Source of the DNA: Pinguiococcus pyrenoidosus
Taxonomy: Eukaryota > Sar > Pinguiophyceae > Pinguiochrysidales > Pinguiochrysidaceae
Direction: 5' to 3'
Length of the DNA stretch: 14,760 nt
Assembly: GCA_019677205.1 (NCBI GenBank)
Contig: JAAMXY010001139.1
Location: forward strand, 1-14,760
Shown here: positions 1 through 8,564 of the stretch, in pieces
Position numbering within the stretch: position 1 is the stretch's first letter
Layout of the letters: every line of letters begins with the position of its first letter
Notes under the pieces: model-generated
Seen by the model: the letters and a program-made list of their open reading frames with translations, nothing else
Told to the model about the DNA's origin: nothing
Databases searched by the model: none
Made by a program: the position numbers and the translations under genes

Positions 1-2695
1 CGACATCGCGCATCTCCGAAACTTCCTTCGTGCTGTGCTCGGGCTCGGGCGCCACCTTCGCTTCCTCCCAACCGATATCGGCCGGTGCTGCCTTCCCTAC
101 TTCTGCTTGACCTGGTCTGCCCGGGCTGGAAGAGTCCCGCTCGGGCTCGGACTTCTCGGATGGCGGTCTGCCTTCGTCGACGTCGACCTTCTGCGGCACC
201 TTCACTCCTCCCTTCTCTGCTCTGGGCGCTTCCGGTGCCGTGGTGAGCGACCCGAGCGAAATGAACTCGAAGACGCTCAAGACGCCCTTGCTGCTGGCGC
301 TGACTTCCGACGTCGTCCGCTTCCGGTGCGGGTGCGACAGCTGCGAAGCATGGCAGAAGGCGACCGCGCGCTTGTTGTTCGCCAGGTGCCACTTCTCGAC
401 CTCCACCTTGTATATCTGCTCCCGCGGGCGGTAGCTGCAGACCGTGGCCATGAGGCCCTTGTTCTTCTTGTCCTGCGGGTTTTTGAAGCCCTCAATCCGC
501 ACCTGCGAGCCGATCGGGAACTCCTGGTCCGCCTGCTTGCTCACTCTCGGGAAGGTCTGTGCGATCGGCGGCGTGAGCGGTTGGTCCTTCAGGGTTGTGG
601 CCGAGCCGGCGGAGCCTCGTGTGAACTCTCCGCGCTTGAAGATCTGCGAGAGCTGCAGGAACGCGTACACCCCTCGCGCCCACTGATCGAGCTCGACCTT
701 GTAGATGCCGTCGGCGCTGCGGAAGCCCACGATGTGCCCGTTCCCGAGGGTTGTCGTCACCGCGGTGCCCGGGACGAACTCGCAGTCGGCCTTCAGGAGC
801 GCCACCTCCCGCAGCCCCTTCTCTCGGAGGATGGCGTTCGCCCTCGTCAAGCTCCTATTGAGCAGGAGGCGCTGGCCCTCCTTCAGGTAGACACTCGCAA
901 ACTTGGGTTTCAACGTGCCAAAGTCCTCAATGCTCGCAACGCAGACGCGGCGCAGGCCCTTGAGGTGAATGAGCGGCGATCGCTCCGCATACTGCAGGCC
1001 CAAGATGCCGGCCACCTTGTCCCGCTTCAGAGCCGCGTGGATCGCCGCGTCGATGTACGTGTCGAAGAAGACGATGCCCAGGCGCTTCCACTTCGCGGTG
1101 GTCTCGCTGCCCTCGAAGCCGAAGGTCGCCTCCGTGGGGATCACGCGATGGATATACACACACTCGACCGACGTGCTCCACTTTTCGAGCATCATCTCGC
1201 CCGCTCGGACGTCTCCCTGGCCGTTGTCGCCAACGAAGACGTGGCGAAACTCGGGATACAGGGCGCGGTACTCCTCAAAATTCTCAAACTTCTTGTTGGC
1301 GAGGGGCTGCATGTCGTTGTTGAACATGAACTGCGCCCCGGTCGCCAGGCTACCGCACAGCACGTGCGCTGCGCTGTACAGACCCTTCTCCTTCTGCATC
1401 CTTTCGATGCGCTCGTAGAGCTTCCGTTCCGCCAGATCTTTGTAGACGTGCGGCCTCGCCGACAGGAACCCCAGGTTCCCCTCCCAGGTGGGATTCCAGT
1501 CCTCCGGGCCGGCGAACCCGAGGTCGAGCTGCTTGAAAAACTCGAGCACGCCCGGGTAGCATTCGTGGCGCGGCAGCCGCTCATCGACGCCGGCGGGGTA
1601 CTTGCCACTGCTGCTCATGAGCGTGTCGTCCACGTCGCTGAGGATCTTCCGCCACGGCCGCTGCGTCCGCGTGAAGCCGCCCTTGATGAGGCGCTCGTGC
1701 ACTGCCTGCACCGCCTGCCTCTCGAAGTACTGGAGGATGCTCTCGCGGATGTTCGCGTCGCGGATGTCCGTGTAGATGAGCCGGTGCAGCGTGGAGTAGC
1801 TTCCACTGTTGTCCATGCGCGTCTTGAGGCGGCTCAGGTTCGCGACGCTCGTGTGCTCAAAAATGTGCTGCACCCATCGCTCGGAGTCCGCGTGGGCCGT
1901 CAGGCGCATCGCCTGCAGCGCGTGCAGGATGATGCACCGCGACTTCAGCGTGAGGTCGGACAGCCGCTGCTTCACGAGAAGCTCGATCAGCTCCGTCCTG
2001 GAGTTGGGGCTCGACAGGGCGGGGAGCGTCGTGAGCTGGTCTCCGCCGCTGGCTGCGCCGCCGGCGGAGCCGTGGTCCTTGACCTTGTAGAACAGGCGGC
2101 CGACCTCGGCGTGGGCCACGAGGTGGTTGAGCTGGCCGGAGTTGGCGTTCTTGAAGGCGTCAATGATGGCCCTCTCCTCCTTCCAGATCACGGTGGGCCG
2201 CAGGTAGTTGTTGATGGTGCTGGGCACCGGTCCGTCGATGACCTCCAGCGCGTCCTTGATCTGCTGCATGTACGCCATGAGCACCATGCGGTCGCCGTCG
2301 CTGACGAGAGAGCCGCTGGAGGCCGGGTTGCGCCGCGGCCCCTGCAACGTCCGCCTGTGCATCTGCCGGCCCTTGAGGAACACGCCGATGGCCACGAGGG
2401 ACACCAGTCCGCAGCCCAGCGGCGGGTAGTGGTAGCCGATGGGCATGAACGAGTCCGGCGAGAAGAGCAAGGCGGCCACCACGGCGCTGCACAGCCCCGC
2501 ATACGCGCGCAGCTCGTACTCCTGCGCATTGTGCACCACGCCTCGCTCGTCCAGCAGCAGGGACGCCGGGAAGAGCGACGCCGCGAGGCTCAAACTCACG
2601 ATCGGGGCGTTCACGACGGCGGCCAGCAGCAGCAGACTGGACAGAATGAGGACAATGAGCAGCAGAAGCCGCAGCAAGATGTGTGTCTGCAACAT
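1..2695 (-). CDS. Membrane-anchored APP1/LNS2-type phosphatidate phosphatase-like protein (3' end beyond the window)
   Basis: This minus-strand frame opens at the ATG at 2695 and stays open to the window edge, giving at least 898 residues with no intron. An in-frame TGA lies about 100 bp upstream and no other ATG intervenes, which fixes the start. The N-terminus is very Leu-rich, with hydrophobic segments near residues 6-27, 30-49, 63-77 and 88-103, so it is probably membrane-inserted. A HAD-type catalytic domain follows: DVDDT at 354-358 (candidate nucleophile D354, acid/base D356), FLSARP at 410-415 and GDNGQGD at 489-495. These are the signatures of the APP1/DUF2183 catalytic domain, whose yeast member converts phosphatidate to diacylglycerol with Mg2+. 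Two similar small domains (about 620-690 and 715-795) share IYKVEL/IYKVEV-x2-W-...-SQ. The remaining tail is acidic and low-complexity. Known APP1 is soluble, so the membrane anchor is unusual. Family assignment is firm; activity and substrate are inferred. Confidence 0.85.
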   Translation of the reverse strand, partial: MLQTHILLRLLLLIVLILSSLLLLAAVVNAPIVSLSLAASLFPASLLLDERGVVHNAQEYELRAYAGLCSAVVAALLFSPDSFMPIGYHYPPLGCGLVSLVAIGVFLKGRQMHRRTLQGPRRNPASSGSLVSDGDRMVLMAYMQQIKDALEVIDGPVPSTINNYLRPTVIWKEERAIIDAFKNANSGQLNHLVAHAEVGRLFYKVKDHGSAGGAASGGDQLTTLPALSSPNSRTELIELLVKQRLSDLTLKSRCIILHALQAMRLTAHADSERWVQHIFEHTSVANLSRLKTRMDNSGSYSTLHRLIYTDIRDANIRESILQYFERQAVQAVHERLIKGGFTRTQRPWRKILSDVDDTLMSSSGKYPAGVDERLPRHECYPGVLEFFKQLDLGFAGPEDWNPTWEGNLGFLSARPHVYKDLAERKLYERIERMQKEKGLYSAAHVLCGSLATGAQFMFNNDMQPLANKKFENFEEYRALYPEFRHVFVGDNGQGDVRAGEMMLEKWSTSVECVYIHRVIPTEATFGFEGSETTAKWKRLGIVFFDTYIDAAIHAALKRDKVAGILGLQYAERSPLIHLKGLRRVCVASIEDFGTLKPKFASVYLKEGQRLLLNRSLTRANAILREKGLREVALLKADCEFVPGTAVTTTLGNGHIVGFRSADGIYKVELDQWARGVYAFLQLSQIFKRGEFTRGSAGSATTLKDQPLTPPIAQTFPRVSKQADQEFPIGSQVRIEGFKNPQDKKNKGLMATVCSYRPREQIYKVEVEKWHLANNKRAVAFCHASQLSHPHRKRTTSEVSASSKGVLSVFEFISLGSLTTAPEAPRAEKGGVKVPQKVDVDEGRPPSEKSEPERDSSSPGRPGQAEVGKAAPADIGWEEAKVAPEPEHSTKEVSEMRDV

Positions 2696-2840
2696 TCGTC
2701 TCTGTCCACACAGCGCTTCCCACTGCGGCGAAGGATCCGGCGCTCGGGCGCCGCAGCGCTTGAAAACCTGGCGCGAGTCCGAGACTCGCAAAGGCGCTCA
2801 CGTCGAAGCTCGCGGACAGACACGAAGGCACTGGAGTGCT

Positions 2841-2869
2841 GGCCAATCGACGCACGCCGTTCATTGGCC
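2841..2869. promoter_or_regulatory. Inverted pair of CCAAT boxes upstream of the APP1-like gene
   Basis: GGCCAAT (2841-2847) and ATTGGCC (2863-2869) form a perfect 7-bp inverted repeat with a 15-bp spacer, 146-174 bp upstream of the ATG at 2695. CCAAT is the core bound by the eukaryotic NF-Y complex. Binding here is inferred from sequence alone. Confidence 0.35.
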
Positions 2870-3380
2870 TGCGTGGATCCGCCGGGCGCGGGGTGGCATC
2901 GTATGGCGGGAGGAAGCTGCTGATGACCTGCCATTTGCCGCGAATGTCGGCGGGACATTCAAACAGCCAGCCAATGAGCTGCGGCGCACAACGCACGAGG
3001 GCAACATCGGTATTCGCCCCCAGATCCGTTTTTGTGGCCTGTTCGTCGTTCCTGGCTGCTGGCTGCACGTTGCATGTGCGTTGCAGGTTTGAAATGCTGC
3101 TGCAGGTCGCGCACTTCGCAGGGCTGCTTGCGAGAAGATGCGAAGACCAAAGCTGACTTGCTTCACGAAGGCTGCCGCGTGCGCAGCGTGCTAGCGTTCA
3201 AGGTGCGTTGGCACAGGTGGAGAAAAGCAAGAAATCAAGAAGCAAGGCTTGGTTCTTGTTTTGCTTTGGCTGCGTTGCTTTTTTTGGCTGCAGGATGATG
3301 TAATGCCGCCTAGCTAGCGAAGCAGTCAGGCAGCCAGGCAGCCAGGCCACGACGCCCGCCGCAAAGGGGGAAGCGGTCGA

Positions 3381-3422
<42 letters not shown>
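3381..3422. repeat. CAGC tetranucleotide microsatellite
   Basis: Ten perfect CAGC units plus a partial CA. The flanks carry degenerate copies (GCAGCCAG-like units from about 3322 to 3347 and GCAGCCAGC at about 3434), which suggests an expanded and decaying tract. On the minus strand it would read as repeated Ala-Gly-Trp-Leu, but no gene supports that reading. Confidence 0.95.
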
Positions 3423-3664
3423 CATCATAACGAGGCAGCCAGCAAGAAGTGACGAAGTCAAAGCAAGAACCGGCCAAGGAAGTCAAGCAGGCGCAGCGCG
3501 CCAGCAACGCCTCGTCAGCCATCTGTGACAGTACATGATGGATCGCTCAACCTCCTCCCGGTAAGCGCTTTACCCGCTTGGCGCATACTTGGCGAACTTG
3601 ACATCTCCTTAAAAAAAATTGCAGCGCTTCCTCAGCGCCACAGGAAAAAAAAGCCGGATTCTCC

Positions 3665-3692
3665 GGAAGACGGAAGACGGGAGACGGAAGAC
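3665..3692. repeat. Four-copy 7-bp tandem repeat (GGAAGAC)
   Basis: Four adjacent 7-mers; copies 1, 2 and 4 are GGAAGAC and copy 3 is GGGAGAC. It is non-coding and lies in the divergent spacer upstream of the F-box gene. No function can be read from it. Confidence 0.85.
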
Positions 3693-3759
3693 AATCACTG
3701 CTTCTCCTTCTCCTGGCACATTGTATGTCCCCAGAGAAAGCAGTTCGCTGTCTGTCAGG

Positions 3760-3835
3760 AACACTTTTGAATACCACATGAACGAATGATAATTATACCA
3801 AAATCACATCTTTATCCAACGTCAACCAATGCGGT
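3760..3835. promoter_or_regulatory. AT-rich patch with CCAAT box, candidate promoter region of the F-box gene
   Basis: An abrupt AT-rich stretch (for example GATAATTATACC near 3788) in a GC-rich setting, ending in CAACCAATG with CCAAT at 3826-3830, about 285 bp before the F-box gene ATG. A similar AT-rich patch with CCAAT occurs before MON1. A promoter role is inferred. Confidence 0.35.
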
Positions 3836-4113
3836 TCGCTGGTCTTCAACCTTGGGGGTTATGATTTAGCGACAGCAATTGGAATCGAAGGAAGAGAAGG
3901 GCAGAAGGTTCCACTCGAATGCACCGACGCATTCCAAGCGCCCCACCGCGTACTCCCTGCGCGTGCAGCTGCCAAACCAAAGGGAGATCGCGGGCTTCCA
4001 CTTCAGCAGCTCCAGAAGCCTTCGAGTCGAGGCGGGGGGCTGCAGGTATCGGCGCGGCAAGCTGGACAAGCTCGGGTCCGGGGCAGAAGGCGCTGGAGGG
4101 CTTCAAGAGCAAG

Positions 4114-5668
4114 ATGGATGCCGAGGCCTTGCTCAGCGCCGAAGACCTGTCCATATGTGTGGTGTCCTTCCTGTCGCTGAAAGACCTCGGGAGGCTCCGG
4201 CGCGTGAGCAAGCAGCTCCACCGCGGCTCGCCCACGAGAGGGTGGCTCATCGCCCTCTTCCACATGTCGAGAAGGTCCGCAACCGCGAAAGACTCGTAGG
4301 AGAAGGCACCGTATCTGAATTGACGCGAGGTATGGACCTTCTAGATTACAGCAGCCATTGGCGGTCAGACCCGCTGAGAGGGACCTGCAGTACTGGGCCG
4401 CCTGTGCGCAGGCGGTGCAGGGCTGCCACGGCCCGCAAGGGGTGCTTACGTCCGAGGTGTACGTGGTGCGCGGGGGCCCGCCGATGCGCTTCCAGGCCGA
4501 GCGGCAGTCGTTCTCCAACGCCCATCTGTGGGATGCCCTGCCGCCCATCCTGCCGGGCATGTTCCGCATCGGAACGGAGTTTCGCGCCGTGGTACGCTGG
4601 CCGTGAACGCCGTGCCGTGTGTGAGCGGATAGCTGCTGCGGCAAGCGGGGGGAAGCTAACGAGCTGCATGACGCGCCGCAGGATCTTCAAGTCGACGCCG
4701 ACCATCTGCGTCTGCAGGTGCTGGACACCAAGCTCTCGACGTTGGGTGACCTCGTCGTCGCGCACCGCTCTGCCGGGCGCTACGTCCATCGCATGCTCAA
4801 CGACAGCCGGCGCCGCGCGATGAGCTACGCGACGCCTCGCGGATACCGCTATCTCATGTCTCTTGTCTTGTATATCACGCCCGGGCAGCTGGAGCGCACC
4901 CTGGAGTCCCTGAACGAGCTCCCCGACGCGCCGATCGCCATGCCGCACATGTGTAAAACCATCTGGGGCGCCCCGATCGAGGAGTTCCGCCCGAATGAGG
5001 TGATCGGGATCGACGCGATCGTGTGGGTCGTGATCGAGTGTCGGAGCCAGGAGAACCAGAGGGTCCTTGAGCAAAGCACCACCGCCTTGGACCGATGCAA
5101 TGCCGCGCTGGTGGTGCACGACAAGCGCCGTCTTCAGACCTTGGTGGACGAGCCCACCGCGTACAGCCTGCTCGGGTTTCGATCAACGAGGCGCATACCG
5201 CCCGTCCGCCCAGGTCCGGACTGTGGGGACTATCTGCGAGCGTCGTGGCTGGAGGCAAAGGTGCTCCGCGGCTCCGTTCTGAACACGGACCGTCCCCATC
5301 GCATCAGCTTCCGCTCCCGGTCGCTGGACATGGACGCGCCTCCCCGCGACGACGCGGCGCGCCCACCGGCGTTCGTGCACAACGCGGTTGGTTCGGACGT
5401 CCTGCTTTTAGAGATCGCGGCAAAGTATAGGCATATCTTAGGGTTTGCGCGGGGCCAGCGGCCGCTCTGGCCGAATGGCAACTGGCGGTCGTATCTAAGC
5501 CGCAAGGACGCCACCGACAAGGCCAGGAGTCTTCAGAGATACCCCAGTTCGTTCGAAGGCCTGCCGGCGAGGCGACCGGGCGCCGTCCACGACCGCTACG
5601 ACAGCTGGCCGGACTTCCCGGGCCTCGTGCACCGGTTCTTCGGCCTCCTCAATCGCCGGCCGAGCTAG
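4114..5668 (+). CDS. F-box domain protein with unrecognised C-terminal region
   Basis: Proposed exons are 4114-4295, 4345-4591 and 4682-5668, joining in frame to 471 residues. Residues about 7-38 (LSAEDLSICVVSFLSLKDLG, then RLRRVSKQLHR) match an F-box, the roughly 40-residue helix set that binds SKP1 in SCF ubiquitin ligases. The remaining 430 residues, which would normally choose the substrate, match nothing I recognise: no LRR, WD40 or kelch repeats are visible. Intron 2 is well supported (GTACGC donor, CTAAC branch-like site at 4656, CGCAG acceptor, 90 nt). Intron 1 is less certain: the donor at 4296 gives 49 nt, and the donor at 4275 is in the same phase and would drop seven residues. The ATG at 4114 sits just before the F-box; an in-frame ATG at 3919 would add a low-complexity extension. 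The 3' end lies 75 bp from the end of convergent CDK10. Confidence 0.7.
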
Positions 5669-5743
5669 CCATTGCGTGTCGCAAGTAGAGAAGATTGAAT
5701 AGAACAATCCTTGCGGTTCTTTGTCTAGTCGCCTCTAGGTAGG

Positions 5744-7014
5744 TCATGCGTATCTTGCAAACGCGTTGGGCCGTCCCCGATGAGGACGCAGGTCCATCCG
5801 ATCCTCCACGGGAAGCTGGGTGCTCGCAAACGTCGGCATCAGATCCGGGTCCGTCGGCAACGGGCGGGTGCGAAAGTACGGGTGCGCTAGCGCCCGTGTC
5901 GCCGTGAGGCGCCTCGCTGGATCATAGGTGAGCAGACCGTCCAGGAGCTCCAAGCCCTCTCTCCGGAGCATCGGGAAGACTTGCGGAAGCAAGTTGTAAG
6001 GATGTCGCTGATGCTCGACTTCAAAGTCGATCCGCGAAGATCCCGCGTAGCGCGCCAGGCCAGGCCAGATGGACTCGTGCGGCGCCCCGAGCAGGCTGAA
6101 GACCCGCTGGATCTGATCCATCTCATCCTCACCTGGCATGAGCGGCTTGCCCCGGAGCAGCTCGCCGATGATGCAGCCCGCCGCCCAAAGGTCCACGCTT
6201 TGGTCATACCGGCGGCAGCCAAGGAGCAACTCGGGCGCGCGGTACCACAGCGTCACCACCTACCGCACAAGAGCAAGACAAGGACTAAGGCTACGCTGCT
6301 CACCAAGGCAAAGGCATGCAAAACTAAAGAAAAGTGTGCAAACCCAATCCAAAAAAACCACGACAGAACAGAACCCAACACAAGGAGGGCGTCCTTCGCT
6401 TTTACCTTCGACGTCATGTCCTTGGTCGGCACCCAGAACTCCCTGGCGAGGCCGAAGTCGGCTAGCTTCAGCGTGCCTTTGGAATTGTACAGCAGGTTGC
6501 TCATCTTGAGGTCACGATGCACAATCCAGTTCAAATGAAGATGCGCCACCGCCGAGAGCAGCTGCTGCGCCAAGTTCTTCACCTGCGCCTCGCTGAAGAC
6601 GCCCGCTTGCTTCTTTCTCCGGGAGTCGATCAGCCTGGCCAAGTCGTGCTCACAGTACTCGAAGACCAGATAGACCTCCTCGCGGCCGCTGCCCACCGCC
6701 ACGTCAAGCAGGCGCACACAGTTGGCGTGCGATATGCGGCGCAGCAGCCGCACCTCACGCAGAGACGTCAGCGGAAAGCCGTCCTGCTTCTCGTTGTGCA
6801 GCAGGATTTTCTTCAGCGCCACCACCCGAGTGGAAGTGGTGTCCACCGCGCGGTACACCGTCCCATAGGTGCCCTCTCCGATCTGCTTCAGCCCCTGAAA
6901 CTCCGAAATCTCCCGGCACCGCCCCGTGGCGATCCGCGGTCGCTCCAGCTCGCCCAGCTCGGCTTCCGACGCCACGGACAGCCGGCGCTTCTTGCTGGGC
7001 TTGGCATCGCTCAT
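5744..7014 (-). CDS. CDK10: Cyclin-dependent kinase 10 (CDK10) homologue
   Basis: Exons are 7014-6406 and 6259-5744, giving 374 residues (human CDK10 has 360). All kinase motifs are visible: glycine loop GEGTYGTV (46-53), VALKK with catalytic Lys (about 68), PLTSLRE C-helix (81-87), HRDLK (166-170), DFG (186-188), T-loop Thr in MTSK (201) and WYRAPE (208-213). CDK10 rather than CDK11 is favoured by IGEG instead of IEEG, FSEAQVK, YCEHDL, MTSKVVTLWYRAPELLLG and LMPTF near the C-terminus. In animals CDK10 pairs with cyclin M and phosphorylates ETS2. The partner here is unknown. The single 146-nt intron splits the T-loop exactly before VVTLWYRAPE. An in-frame ATG at 7098 would add 28 Arg-rich residues; 7014 was chosen because it gives the usual family length and a typical N-terminus. 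It is divergent from the dioxygenase gene upstream. Confidence 0.9.
6260..6405 (-). other. CDK10 intron inside the activation loop
   Basis: The 146-nt intron starts GTAAAAG and ends GCGGTAG, joining ...DMTSK to VVTLWYRAPE in phase 0. It is T-rich on the sense strand. If retained, it reads through as a hydrophobic peptide and stops at its last codon, giving a kinase without its C-lobe. Confidence 0.9.
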
Positions 7015-7192
7015 CCCGCGCCTCCCGCGCCTCCGGCGCGACTTCTCGCAAGGGGGCTTGTGGGCGCAGAGCAAAGCGCGCCGATGCGTCTTGTCCACTT
7101 GGCCCCGCGCCGCTGAACTACACGCCTACAGGCTGAAGGCGTCGACCTGCGTTGAGGAACGTTACAGGATACCCCCAGAAGACCTTGCGGAG

Positions 7193-7210
7193 ATCTCCAA
7201 TTGTGGAGAT
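7193..7210. other. Short perfect inverted repeat near the dioxygenase start
   Basis: ATCTCCA and TGGAGAT flank an ATTG loop: a 7-bp stem with a 4-nt loop, 27 bp before the ATG at 7237. If transcribed it would be a 5' UTR hairpin. A protein-binding palindrome or chance is equally possible. Confidence 0.4.
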
Positions 7211-7236
7211 TTTACAAAAAAAATCGAACCGTGACG

Positions 7237-8442
7237 ATGTCCCTGGTCCGATTTCCGCTGCGCCCGCCGGTAGACTCAAGCGCGAGGTGGCGCAGCGGCT
7301 GGGGGCGCCGACCTCCGTCCTGGGCCCGCCAGCCTCCGTGCTGGCCTCCTATGGCTGCACTGGGCAAAAGGGGGCTCTTCACCCTTACGCTGAGCCTCTC
7401 GGCGCGCCACAGCGCTCTGGCCTTCCGATCTCGCGCGCAGATGTCGTGGCTGTCCACGAATTTCTTCTCCATGGGCCCGGCGCGACAGGCAGCCAGCCAC
7501 GAAAAGGACGGCGGAGACTGCCTCCGCGCCATCAAGGCCATCTGCGACGGCGTGGAGACGCCGGAGGGGTTCGCGCTGGATCCGCCGGCCGAAACCCTCC
7601 GGGAGCTCGAGCAGGTCAAGCAAGCTTTGAATCGGAGCTCGGGAACGCCGGTGCTTCTCTGACCCGTCGATGCGAAAACCGCACAGGCTGTGGGAGACAT
7701 CTTGCTGAGCCATGTTGGCTTAAAGGAGGAGTGGGTCCAAGCGCAGGAGCGGCCGCTGTTCTTGCCCATCGTGCAGAGTGATGACTACGACATGGCGTTG
7801 TTCCTCATCCCGGCCGGCGAGGCCCTTCCCCTGCACGACCACCCGAAGATGGCGGTGGTGTCGAGGGTATGATGGGGAGCCCACCTTGCGGTGCTCTCAA
7901 GGATCTGATGTGTGTGCCACGTGATACAGGTGCTGTGCGGCGCCCTGGAGATTGAGTCGTTTGACTTCACGGAGACCATGGAGGAAAGCTCGGACGGTAT
8001 ATTCCATCGCCCGTCTCGCAAGCACGCTTCTCGCCGACTGACAAGGGGTGCCTTTTGATACACTAGAGCGTCGTGTGGGATTCGCGAGGCGAAGTCATGA
8101 GCCCGTGATCAAGACGCCAGAGGACGCCGCGTGGCACCTCACGGCGTCCTTCGGAAATGTACATTCCTTCACCGGTGAGAAGCTTCTTCCGAATGGAAGG
8201 CCATGAAGCTTACCGCAGACTCCTGACCCACCGCCCTTGTAGCCAAAGAAGCTACCGTTGTTTTAGACGTGCTCATGCCGCCATACAAGCACGATGGAGA
8301 TCGCGATTGCAGATACTACCGCGTCGAGGAGGACTTCGGCGGCAGCGCGAACGAAGCCTCGCAGGCTGTCTTGCTGCGCGAAGTTCCGGAACCCATGAGG
8401 CGCTTGCCGTCGTACTATCCCTATCCTGGCCCTGTGCCGTGA
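7237..8442 (+). CDS. Thiol dioxygenase of the cysteamine/plant cysteine oxidase family (ADO/PCO)
   Basis: Five exons (7237-7650, 7687-7866, 7930-7996, 8067-8174, 8243-8442) join in frame to 322 residues. The cupin core shows the three iron-binding His: two in PLHDHP (exon 2) and one in GNVHSFT (exon 4). VLDVLMPPY and DRDCRYYR then match the conserved C-terminal half of the family. Human ADO oxidises cysteamine and N-terminal cysteines; plant PCOs oxidise N-terminal Cys of ERF-VII factors as oxygen sensors. Which substrate applies here cannot be told. Introns are 36, 63, 70 and 68 nt, with CTGAC or CTGAT branch-like sites. The 36-nt first intron removes an in-frame TGA. The start is uncertain: 7237 has A at -3, whereas 7351 gives 284 residues, nearer the family length. 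The N-terminal 85 or so residues are rich in Arg, Ser and Trp and nearly lack acidic residues, so a mitochondrial or plastid presequence is possible. Confidence 0.85.
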
Positions 8443-8564
8443 GCAGCTGGCCGCAGTCCCAACAGCGCAGGACATGCGGCCTCATGCGGGAGCCGTGCCA
8501 GCACGAACTCGGTTGACATCGATGGACGAAATCTCTCAACGAGAACGACACCGTACAGTACGGT

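Larger units (their letters stand above)
2696..4113. other. Divergent intergenic region without a recognisable gene
   Basis: This 1.4 kb stretch separates two divergently transcribed genes. I found no open frame with recognisable domains. The short frames at 3525-3770 (plus) and 3547-3777 (minus) overlap on opposite strands, and neither resembles a protein I know. Contents seen: an inverted pair of CCAAT boxes (2841-2869), a further CCAAT at 2971, a CAGC microsatellite with degenerate flanks (about 3322-3450), a four-copy 7-mer repeat (3665-3692), and an AT-rich patch with a CCAAT box (about 3760-3835). It probably holds both promoters and 5' UTRs. A non-coding RNA or an upstream exon cannot be excluded. 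Confidence 0.6.

Noticed and set aside
35-2923. A 962-codon plus-strand open frame
   Set aside because: It is antisense to the APP1-like gene, which has clear catalytic motifs and an uninterrupted frame. The plus frame is Arg/Leu/Val-rich with no recognisable domain, as expected for an antisense frame in GC-rich coding DNA.
2160-3068. A 302-codon minus-strand frame overlapping the APP1-like start
   Set aside because: It overlaps the membrane-segment frame out of register and becomes Arg/Gly/Ala-rich where the APP1 frame is sensible. No domain is seen.
3198-3522. Minus-strand frames containing repeated Ala-Gly-Trp-Leu
   Set aside because: The peptide repeat is only the translation of the CAGC microsatellite. 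The flanks show no coding character.
3525-3777. Two overlapping frames of 76-81 codons on opposite strands
   Set aside because: Neither has a recognisable domain or splice partner. The sequence is repeat-rich and next to an AT-rich promoter-like patch.
5744-7098. Identification of the kinase as CDK11
   Set aside because: CDK11 shares PLTSLRE-like and HPYN-like segments, but IGEG, FSEAQVK, YCEHDL, MTSKVV and LMPTF fit CDK10 better, and the long CDK11 N-terminal region is absent.
7230-7310. Possible tRNA: box-A-like TGGCGCAGCGG and box-B-like GGTCCGATTTCC
   Set aside because: The box-B-like element lies upstream of the box-A-like one, and no cloverleaf with an acceptor stem can be formed on either strand.
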